Assembly (NCBI GenBank): GCA_035526665.1
Contig: DATLBY010000269.1
Location: forward strand, 1 to 5,016
Direction of reading: 5' to 3'
From: DATLBY01 sp035526665
Lineage (GTDB): Bacteria; Acidobacteriota; Terriglobia; Bryobacterales; Bryobacteraceae
DNA length: 5,016 nt
A model generated the notes under the pieces. That model saw nothing but the letters and a program-made list of their open reading frames with translations, was not told the DNA's origin and ran no database searches. Both the position numbers and the translations under genes were made by a program. Position 1 is the stretch's first letter. Every line of letters starts with the position of its first letter. Positions 1-5,016 of this stretch are shown in pieces.

Positions 1-686
1 CAGAAGAATGCTACCGCGCGCCCAATATCGAGGGGCGTTCCGATGCGCCCCAGCGGGGTCAACTTCGCCCACGTTCCAGCATAGTCGCCTGCCTCGTGTT
101 TGGTTCGCTCGATCTCAATGGCGCCCGGCGCAACGCAATTCACGCGAACTTTATATTTACCGAGTTCGGCAGCGGCGACCTTGGTGAACATTTCGATGCC
201 CCCTTTGCTAGCCGTGTAATCCACCAGGTTGGGAAAGGCCAGTTTGTTGCAGCCCGAGCCGATATTGATGATGCAGCCGCCGCCCGCGTCCTTCATATGA
301 CGCGCGGCCTGCTGGGTGCAGAGAAAGCACCCTTTCAAGTTGGTGTCGATCACGCGATCCCATTCCGGTTCAGTCAGTTCGAGCAGAGGCTTCCACGTTT
401 GGACGCCGGCGTTATTCACCAGGATGTCCAGCTTCGGAAACTGGGCGAACACGGCCCGGAACATCGAATCCACTTCGGAGGAGTCACCGACGTTCGCCTT
501 TACTGGAAATGCCCGGCTGCCCAAGCCGGCGATTTCGGCGACGGCCGCATCGGCTCCGGCAGCGTCGGAATAAAAGTTCACGGCTACATCGCAGCCCGCG
601 CGCGCGAGCTCGATCGCGATTCCCTTGCCAACTCCCTTGCTCGCGCCAGTAACCAGCGCCGTCTTGCCTTCCAGGGGCAGTGCCAT
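1..686 (-). CDS. FabG-like short-chain dehydrogenase/reductase, 3' end cut by window edge
   Basis: This is a classical SDR oxidoreductase, a cytoplasmic NAD(P)(H)-dependent enzyme that interconverts alcohols and ketones. Reading from ATG 686-684, 228 residues are visible; the family is usually near 250, so roughly 25 C-terminal residues lie beyond the left edge. The Rossmann cofactor motif TGASKGVG is at residues 13-20, the NNAG motif at 91-94, and the catalytic Ser144, Tyr157 and Lys161 (DYTASKGG) have the normal 13- and 4-residue spacing. The stretch VNCVAPGAIEIERT follows in the usual place. Lys17 before the second glycine hints at NADP(H), but the usual Arg after strand 2 is Tyr39 here, so cofactor preference is unclear. 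The N-terminus (MALPLEGKTALVTG) is typical, which fixes the start although the SD is weak. It lies 10 nt after the exported-protein gene, suggesting one transcript. The substrate cannot be read from sequence: 3-oxoacyl-ACP reductase, glucose 1-dehydrogenase-like and other SDR roles are all possible. Confidence 0.93.
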   Translation of the reverse strand, partial: MALPLEGKTALVTGASKGVGKGIAIELARAGCDVAVNFYSDAAGADAAVAEIAGLGSRAFPVKANVGDSSEVDSMFRAVFAQFPKLDILVNNAGVQTWKPLLELTEPEWDRVIDTNLKGCFLCTQQAARHMKDAGGGCIINIGSGCNKLAFPNLVDYTASKGGIEMFTKVAAAELGKYKVRVNCVAPGAIEIERTKHEAGDYAGTWAKLTPLGRIGTPLDIGRAVAFF

Positions 687-696
687 GCTGCTTATT

Positions 697-1251
697 CTAA
701 CGTTCCGGCGCCGGTAAACCTTCCACCAGCAGGTGCGCGGCGTATTGGCCGGATTTCCTGGTGTGCAGCCAGCGGTTCTTCGCCGGGGCACGGTCCCGGA
801 CGGCGAACCCGTGCCCCTTTCCAGCGGCGGCAAGCTCTACCAGCGGCGGCGGAATTTCCAGGCTGACCCAGCCATCGGGATGCGGTTCTGTTTTCTGAGA
901 AAGGAATTTCCAGCGCTTCTCCGGGATCGACGGCGGCTTGGAATCGAGCCACGGATTGGGAACTAAAGCGACCTCCAGTTGCGCGGGCACGGAGCCTTTG
1001 GCCAAATGCAGCAGCAGAGTGGCTTTGCTTACGCGCCATCCAGTAACGGATTGCCACTGCACATTCAATAGCATTCCGGGATTGAGGGGAAGCTGCGGGC
1101 CCGCGTCCGGGGGGCCGGTGAGTGGCGAATCGGCAGTACAGTCGAGCATTGCGGTCGCGGCCCCCGCGGCGGGCAGCAGGAAAAAAAATGCGGCGAGGAC
1201 GGAAATAGTCGTGCACAGCCTGCGCGGCATGCATCTTACTGTCTGTCGCAT
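697..1251 (-). CDS. Small exported protein with DNRLRE/CBM96-like beta-sandwich pattern, function unknown
   Basis: This is a 184-residue protein without a recognised name. The N-terminus has basic residues (Arg9-Arg11), a hydrophobic core (about 17-28) and an alanine-rich end AAGAATA, so a signal peptidase I cut after about residue 34 is likely and the mature protein of about 150 residues would be periplasmic or secreted. The mature part looks like one beta-sandwich domain. It has KATLLLHL (about 76-83), a strand ending near a Trp-containing VPNPW, then GWVSLEIPPPLVE (about 127-139), KGHGFAVRD (about 144-152) and a final strand AAHLLVEG. This order (KATL, W, V-x-L/F-x-I-x-P-x-V, HGF, closing strand) resembles DNRLRE/CBM96 carbohydrate-binding domains, but that is recognition from memory and remote. 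There are two possible starts: ATG 1251 and ATG 1230 (residue 8, giving a 27-residue signal peptide). Neither has a clear SD; the longer one is given. It lies directly upstream of the SDR gene and divergent from speA. Confidence 0.72.
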   Translation of the reverse strand: MRQTVRCMPRRLCTTISVLAAFFFLLPAAGAATAMLDCTADSPLTGPPDAGPQLPLNPGMLLNVQWQSVTGWRVSKATLLLHLAKGSVPAQLEVALVPNPWLDSKPPSIPEKRWKFLSQKTEPHPDGWVSLEIPPPLVELAAAGKGHGFAVRDRAPAKNRWLHTRKSGQYAAHLLVEGLPAPER

Positions 1252-1319
1252 GTTGTAACCAGAATATACTTTAGATGCGGGTCCGGATTTGCGCCAGACC
1301 CCCGGGAGGGAATTGCGAG
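1252..1319. promoter_or_regulatory. Divergent intergenic promoter region between the exported-protein gene and speA
   Basis: This spacer separates two genes read away from each other, so promoters for both are expected here. It contains the most AT-rich island of the neighbourhood (1261-1273). On the plus strand TATACT (1265-1270) matches the sigma-70 type -10 box at 5 of 6 positions and would start transcription near 1277, leaving a leader of about 43 nt before the TTG start of speA. On the minus strand TATATT (1268-1263) also matches at 5 of 6 and would start near 1256. No good -35 box (TTGACA-like) is seen at the right distance for either, so the assignment is inference from position and base composition. 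Confidence 0.45.
1304..1310 (+). promoter_or_regulatory. Strong Shine-Dalgarno sequence that decides the speA start
   Basis: The sequence GGGAGGG contains a full GGAGG core (1305-1309) and is followed 9 nt later by TTG at 1320, an acceptable spacing. The in-frame ATG at 1275 lies upstream of this site and has only AT-rich, promoter-like sequence before it, with no SD. The SD therefore supports initiation at 1320. GTG codons at 1326 and 1332 are further away and less likely. Confidence 0.6.
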
Positions 1320-3266
1320 TTGAACGTGAAAGTGGCAGATGCTCAAATCTATGAGCCGACCGAGCGGTGGTCCACCACCGATGCCAACGAGCTCTATGAT
1401 GTGGCGAGCTGGAGCAAAGGGTATTTCTCCGTAGGCGAAAACGGCCATCTTTGGGTTCATCCGGATAAAGATCCCCAGCGGCGAATGGATTTGAAGAAGC
1501 TGGTGGATACGCTAGTGCTGCGCGGCATCGCCCCGCCGATCCTCCTGCGTTTCGGCGAGATCCTGAAGCACCGCCTGGGGGAGATCCATGGAGCGTTTCA
1601 GAACGCGATTGCCGAGCACGGGTACAAAGGCCAATACTGCTGCGTTTTCCCGATCAAAGTGAACCAGCAGCGGCAGGTTGTGGAAGAAGTATTCGAGTAC
1701 GGCAAGCTCTACAAATTCGGCCTGGAAGCAGGCTCGAAGCCCGAGCTGCTGGCGGTGATGGCGATTGCGGATAACGAAACGCCCATCATCTGCAACGGCT
1801 TCAAAGACGACGAGTACATCGAACTGGCGATGATGGGCAAGAAGATCGGACGCCAGATCACTCCCGTTGTCGAGAAATATACCGAATTGGATCTCATCAT
1901 CCGGCATGCGGCCCGGTTGGGCGTCAAGCCGACCATCGGAATCCGTATCAAGCTGGCCAGCCGCGGCTCGGGCCGTTGGAAGTCTTCCGGAGGCTATCGC
2001 TCCAAGTTTGGACTCACGGTCAGCGAGGCTCTAAAGGCTTTGGAGCATCTGAAGGCCGCCGGAATGGCCGACTGCCTGGAGCTGCTGCACTTTCACCTGG
2101 GCAGCCAGATCACCAACATCCGGCAGGTAAAGGGCGCGGTAAGTGAGGCAATCCGGATCTATGTGGAGCTAAAGCGAGCCGGCGCCGGCCTGAAATATAT
2201 GGATGTCGGCGGCGGGCTGGGAATCGACTACGACGGTTCGCAGACGGATTTCGAATCCAGTGTAAATTACACGCTGCAGGAGTATGCCAACGACGTCGTT
2301 TATCACATCCAGAATGTGTGTGATGAGGCGGAGGTGCCGCATCCCACCATCATTACTGAGAGCGGGCGGGCCGTGGCCGCCTATCACAGCGTTTTGATTT
2401 TTAATGTCCTGGGCGTTAGCGGTTTTGGCGAGCCGGACATGGTGCTGGAGCTTCCGGAAGACGCCGAGCAGCCTTTGATCGATTTGCAGGAGACGTTCCG
2501 GTCGCTCAGCAACAAAAATCTGCTGGAAAGCTTCCATGATGCGCAGCAGGCGCTTGATTCGGCTCTGAATCTCTTTAGCCTGGGATATCTGCCTCTTACC
2601 CAGCGAAGCCTGGCGGAGAATTTTTACTGGGCCATCTGCCGCCGAGTACAGCGGATGGCGAAAGAGCTGGACTTTTTCCCCGAGGAGCTGGAAGGCCTGG
2701 AGGGTATGCTTTCGGATACCTACTTCTGTAACTTTTCGCTGTTTCAGAGCATGCCGGATAGCTGGGCGGTGAAGCAACTGTTCCCCATCATGCCGATTCA
2801 CCGGCTGGCCGAGCAGCCTTCCCGTCACGCGGTTCTCGGGGATATTTCGTGCGACTCGGACGGCAAAGTCGATCAGTTTATCGATCGGCGGGATGTAAAG
2901 AAAACCCTGGCGCTGCACTCCTTGGACGGGCAGGCGTATTACCTCGGTGCGTTTTTAGTGGGCGCCTACCAGGAGATCCTGGGCGACCTGCATAATCTTT
3001 TTGGGGATACCAACGCGGTGCATGTCAGCCTGGGCGACGATGGGGAAATACACCTAGACGCGGTCATTCGCGGCGATACCGTGGCAGAAGTGCTCGATTA
3101 TGTGCAGTTTAACGCCAAGCATCTGCTGGAACAGTTCCGGAAAGATGTGGAAGGGGCGCTCCGCGACGGCAAGGTGGGCTATGAAGAGTCCGGACGCCTG
3201 CTTCGCTTCTATGAAGAGGGCTTGCACGGATATACCTACCTGGAAGACGTTCCGGAGCACCACTAG
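1320..3266 (+). CDS. speA: Biosynthetic arginine decarboxylase (PLP-dependent)
   Basis: SpeA decarboxylates L-arginine to agmatine, the first step of the agmatine route to putrescine and spermidine. From the TTG start the protein has 648 residues, close to the family's 630-660. It is a fold-type III (alanine racemase/ODC-like) enzyme: the barrel holds the PLP lysine in FPIKVNQ (Lys113), HFHLGSQ (about 257-263), the phosphate-binding GGGLGIDYDG (297-306) and ESGRA (347-351). The C-terminal part carries CDSDG (511-515), whose Cys-Asp pair matches the active-site residues given by the partner subunit in this family, followed by LGAFLVGAYQEILGDLHNLFGDT (broken here as LGAFLVGAYQEIL then GDLHNLFGDT), a hallmark of SpeA over other decarboxylases. 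The N-terminus ERWSTTDANELYDVASW is also typical. The TTG start is chosen for its SD at 1304-1310; starting at ATG 1275 would add 15 residues unlike the family. The gene is monocistronic in view, preceded by a divergent promoter and converging on lpxI. All key residues are present, so it should be active. Confidence 0.97.
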   Translation: MNVKVADAQIYEPTERWSTTDANELYDVASWSKGYFSVGENGHLWVHPDKDPQRRMDLKKLVDTLVLRGIAPPILLRFGEILKHRLGEIHGAFQNAIAEHGYKGQYCCVFPIKVNQQRQVVEEVFEYGKLYKFGLEAGSKPELLAVMAIADNETPIICNGFKDDEYIELAMMGKKIGRQITPVVEKYTELDLIIRHAARLGVKPTIGIRIKLASRGSGRWKSSGGYRSKFGLTVSEALKALEHLKAAGMADCLELLHFHLGSQITNIRQVKGAVSEAIRIYVELKRAGAGLKYMDVGGGLGIDYDGSQTDFESSVNYTLQEYANDVVYHIQNVCDEAEVPHPTIITESGRAVAAYHSVLIFNVLGVSGFGEPDMVLELPEDAEQPLIDLQETFRSLSNKNLLESFHDAQQALDSALNLFSLGYLPLTQRSLAENFYWAICRRVQRMAKELDFFPEELEGLEGMLSDTYFCNFSLFQSMPDSWAVKQLFPIMPIHRLAEQPSRHAVLGDISCDSDGKVDQFIDRRDVKKTLALHSLDGQAYYLGAFLVGAYQEILGDLHNLFGDTNAVHVSLGDDGEIHLDAVIRGDTVAEVLDYVQFNAKHLLEQFRKDVEGALRDGKVGYEESGRLLRFYEEGLHGYTYLEDVPEHH

Positions 3267-3275
3267 GCGATTGAA

Positions 3276-4091
3276 TTAAGCCTCGTCGGGCGGGTATCCC
3301 ACAATGGCGATGCCCGCCGTATTCGCCGCCGCAATCATCTGTGTTTTATCGAGCAGTAGCGTACGTCCGGCGTCCACCGCCAACACGGTAGCTCCCGTCT
3401 CGGCCATCACCTGAATGGTGTCCAGCCCAGCCACCGGCACATCGAAAAGCAGGTGCTTCCTGCGTTTCGACACTTTCACCAACCGGAGCGGTTTGCCGTT
3501 GCAGAGGGATGCAGCGCGGCGGAGCATGGCGTCGGTTCCCTCCATCGCCTCCACGGCCACACAGGCACGGTCGGCGATCGCCACACTCTGGCCGACATCG
3601 AATCCGGCAAGCGCATTGGCAATCCGCCGCCCGTAGGCGACCTCCTTCTCCTCATCCGCACCCGGTTTCCGCCGGGTGAGCACACCAGCCTCAGCCAGCA
3701 GCGGTTTGAGCAGGCGAGTGGAGTCGCCCAACGTAATGCCTTCCTGGGCGAGAATCTGCACCACGCCGCCGATCAGCGCATCGGTATTCTTCTCGCGCAG
3801 CGATGCGAGCAGTTTCACGAGCTTCCAATCCGGCCGGATGGAGGAGAAGATCTTCGCATGCTTCACCTGCCCGGCCATGATGACTTCGGTGATGCCCTCG
3901 GCCTTCAAGATTTCGATCAGCTTGCTCAACTCGCCAAGGGATATCCAATGGCAACGCCAGGCAAGCGCCTCAATCTCCGGCGAAGCCTCTTCTTTAATTC
4001 CAATCGCGACTACTTCGTGCCCCAGAGACGCCGCCGTCTCCAGCGCAAGGATGGGAAAGCGGCCGTTTCCCGCAATCAGCCCATATTTCAC
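3276..4091 (-). CDS. lpxI: UDP-2,3-diacylglucosamine pyrophosphatase LpxI (DUF1009 family)
   Basis: LpxI hydrolyses UDP-2,3-diacylglucosamine to lipid X (2,3-diacylglucosamine 1-phosphate) and UMP. This is the fourth lipid A step, done in many other Gram-negative bacteria by the unrelated LpxH. The 271-residue length fits the family. The N-terminus KYGLIAGNGRFPILALE is the typical small Rossmann-like opening; VIMAGQVKH (about 70-78), the conserved KNTDALIGGV (101-110) and the C-terminal catalytic-domain signature LFDVPVAGLDTI (215-226) follow. Asp217 probably corresponds to the essential aspartate described for Caulobacter LpxI, an alignment by eye. The start is GTG at 4091-4089; it overlaps the lpxA stop in a GTGA unit (4 nt), indicating translational coupling, and no independent SD is evident. 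The protein is cytoplasmic and acts on a membrane-associated lipid substrate. The gene ends 9 bp from the convergent speA stop. lpxB, often next in such operons, is not here. Confidence 0.95.
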   Translation of the reverse strand: MKYGLIAGNGRFPILALETAASLGHEVVAIGIKEEASPEIEALAWRCHWISLGELSKLIEILKAEGITEVIMAGQVKHAKIFSSIRPDWKLVKLLASLREKNTDALIGGVVQILAQEGITLGDSTRLLKPLLAEAGVLTRRKPGADEEKEVAYGRRIANALAGFDVGQSVAIADRACVAVEAMEGTDAMLRRAASLCNGKPLRLVKVSKRRKHLLFDVPVAGLDTIQVMAETGATVLAVDAGRTLLLDKTQMIAAANTAGIAIVGYPPDEA

Positions 4092-4864
4092 TTGACGATC
4101 CCGCGCTCGGATGCTTCGATGAAGGCAATCACTTCGTCGATCTCCTCCGTCTTGGGCACATCGGCACGAATTCGTTCGATCGCCTGGGACGTATTGAGTC
4201 CCGCGCGTGTCAGCACGCGGAAGAAGGTCTGCAGCGCCTCAATGGATTCCGGTGAGAAGCCCCGCCGCTCCAGGCCGGTCTTATTGGCTCCGAATACCTT
4301 GATTTCGCGCGGGCTGACGGTGGTGGAATAGGGAAGCACGTCCTGCGTCACCACGCTGTAGCCGCCGATCATCGAATGCCGTCCCACGCGGCAGAATTGA
4401 TGCACGCCGCTGAAGGCACCGATCACGGCCCAGTCGCCCACCACAACATGGCCGGCAAGAGTAACCCCGTTAGCAAGGACAGTGCTGTTCCCCAGACGCA
4501 CGTCGTGTGCGATGTGGGTATAGGCCATCAGCAGGTTGTCCGATCCGATATCCGTCAGCATTCCCCCGCCTTCCGTGCCGCGGTGTATGGTGACGAATTC
4601 GCGGATTCGATTTCGATCACCAATTCGGGTCTCCGAGCGCTCGCCCTTATATTTGAGATCCTGCGGAGCGACTCCAATGGTGGAGTACGGATAGAATGTG
4701 TTCTCCCGGCCGATGCTGGCCGGACCCTCTACATAGACATGCGCCATCAGGCGGGTACCACTGCTGATGTCCACCTCAGCGCCGATGACGCAGAACGGAC
4801 CGATGTCCGCATCGGCCGCAACTCGGGCTTTGGGATCTACAATTGCCGACGGGTGAATCGCCAT
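4088..4864 (-). CDS. lpxA: UDP-N-acetylglucosamine O-acyltransferase LpxA
   Basis: LpxA transfers a 3-hydroxyacyl chain from ACP to the 3-OH of UDP-GlcNAc, the first committed-pathway acylation of lipid A, in the cytoplasm as a homotrimer. The 258 residues match the family (about 260). Residues 1-185 form hexapeptide repeats of the left-handed beta-helix (IGPFCVIGAEV, IGDRNRIRE, VGDWAVIG). Landmarks aligned by eye with E. coli LpxA are QDLKY (68-72), THIAHD with catalytic His120 (E. coli His125), LAGH with His139 (His144), VHQFC with His155 (His160), and LERRGF (198-203) opening the helical C-terminal domain. Gly168 falls at the E. coli Gly173 position, the acyl-chain ruler, where Gly allows a long chain such as C14; this is inference. 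The ATG start is canonical (MAIHPSAIVDP), with an SD-like AGGCGG (4874-4869) that overlaps the fabZ stop. It lies 8 nt after fabZ and overlaps lpxI by 4 nt, so the three form one operon. Confidence 0.98.
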   Translation of the reverse strand: MAIHPSAIVDPKARVAADADIGPFCVIGAEVDISSGTRLMAHVYVEGPASIGRENTFYPYSTIGVAPQDLKYKGERSETRIGDRNRIREFVTIHRGTEGGGMLTDIGSDNLLMAYTHIAHDVRLGNSTVLANGVTLAGHVVVGDWAVIGAFSGVHQFCRVGRHSMIGGYSVVTQDVLPYSTTVSPREIKVFGANKTGLERRGFSPESIEALQTFFRVLTRAGLNTSQAIERIRADVPKTEEIDEVIAFIEASERGIVK

Positions 4865-4872
4865 CGCGCCGC

Positions 4873-5016
4873 CTACGGCTTAGGGGTGTCTGCGGGCTTG
4901 TCTACCAGCGTGCACATTAGGTCCGCCTCCGCCACCACCACGCCGTCGACTGTGGCCTCGCCGTGAATTTTCGCAGCGCTCGGCTTCAGCCTGCTGAACT
5001 TCACTTCAATGCGGAG
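4873..5016 (-). CDS. fabZ: 3-hydroxyacyl-ACP dehydratase FabZ, C-terminal fragment (5' end beyond window)
   Basis: Only the last 47 codons plus the TAG stop are in the window. They encode the final strands of the hotdog fold: LRIEVKFSRLKPSAAKIHG then EATVDGVVVAEADLMC, which matches the FabZ ending (long strand, short turn, KIxGxAxVDGxxVAEAxxM), followed by a short Pro/Lys tail of about 10 residues. FabZ dehydrates (3R)-hydroxyacyl-ACP to trans-2-enoyl-ACP in fatty acid elongation. The catalytic His and Glu lie in the missing N-terminal part, so activity cannot be judged. Its place immediately before lpxA is the common arrangement and strengthens the call: both enzymes use 3-hydroxyacyl-ACP, one for phospholipid and one for lipid A synthesis. 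A fused LpxC-FabZ protein, known in some phyla, cannot be excluded because the upstream part is out of view. Confidence 0.88.
   Translation of the reverse strand, partial: LRIEVKFSRLKPSAAKIHGEATVDGVVVAEADLMCTLVDKPADTPKP

Noticed and set aside
96..866. Open frame of 256 codons on the plus strand
   Set aside because: It runs antisense to the SDR gene, which carries complete catalytic motifs, and into the exported-protein gene. Its translation shows no family resemblance; it is a by-product of GC-rich codon use.
1126..1160. Possible lipoprotein signal in the exported protein (Cys38 after the hydrophobic stretch)
   Set aside because: The residues before the cysteine are Met-Leu-Asp, which do not fit a lipobox, and an AxA-type signal peptidase I site precedes it. 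A type I signal peptide is the better reading.
692..1234. Open frame of 180 codons on the minus strand in another frame of the exported-protein gene
   Set aside because: It has a similar length but no signal peptide or ordered strand pattern, and it is rich in Arg/Ala/Gly as expected of an out-of-frame reading. The frame ending at 697 has a clear exported-protein N-terminus.
2169..2918. Open frame of 249 codons antisense to speA
   Set aside because: It lies wholly inside the well-supported speA coding sequence and has no recognisable domain.
3265..3283. Possible terminator stem between speA and lpxI (AGGC / GCCT)
   Set aside because: It has only four base pairs around an 11-nt loop, with no T-run after it on either strand. 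This is too weak to call a terminator.
3453..4331. Open frame of 292 codons on the plus strand across lpxI and lpxA
   Set aside because: It is antisense to two confidently identified lipid A genes, and its translation is rich in His/Arg/Gln without any family pattern.
1..5016. Mobile element, CRISPR array, tRNA or a new gene system
   Set aside because: I saw no repeat array, inverted terminal repeats, transposase or integrase motifs or tRNA-like cloverleaf. The genes are housekeeping (SDR, speA, fabZ-lpxA-lpxI) plus one small exported protein.

Overview
The window is a gene-dense piece of a moderately GC-rich bacterial chromosome from a Gram-negative, lipid A-making organism. It shows no sign of plasmid, phage or transposon origin. 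Lipid A genes indicate an outer membrane, and LpxI in place of LpxH excludes the enterobacterial arrangement. An Acidobacteria-like source (Bryobacter/Solibacter type) would fit the gene content and style, but that is an impression from protein character, not a demonstrated placement.

Left part (1-1251, minus strand): a small exported protein with a DNRLRE/CBM96-like beta-sandwich pattern is followed after about 10 nt by a FabG-like short-chain dehydrogenase/reductase that runs off the left edge. The pair looks co-transcribed.

Centre (about 1252-3266): a short AT-rich divergent promoter region, then speA on the plus strand. SpeA is the biosynthetic, PLP-dependent arginine decarboxylase that makes agmatine for polyamine synthesis. 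Its best start appears to be a TTG at 1320 behind a strong Shine-Dalgarno sequence, not the upstream ATG at 1275.

Right part (3276-5016, minus strand): a tight lipid A operon segment, fabZ (3' end only) - lpxA - lpxI. fabZ and lpxA are 8 nt apart, and lpxA and lpxI overlap by 4 nt (GTGA). FabZ and LpxA compete for the same 3-hydroxyacyl-ACP pool. LpxA acylates UDP-GlcNAc, and LpxI later hydrolyses UDP-2,3-diacylglucosamine to lipid X. The operon converges on speA with only 9 bp between stop codons and no recognisable terminator.

All sequence is accounted for by genes except the short spacers. I see no tRNA, rRNA, CRISPR, IS element or large repeat. Nothing here amounts to a new biological system. 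The most interesting points are the uncharacterised secreted protein, the symmetric divergent promoter, the non-ATG starts and the lpxI-type lipid A operon without lpxB directly after it.
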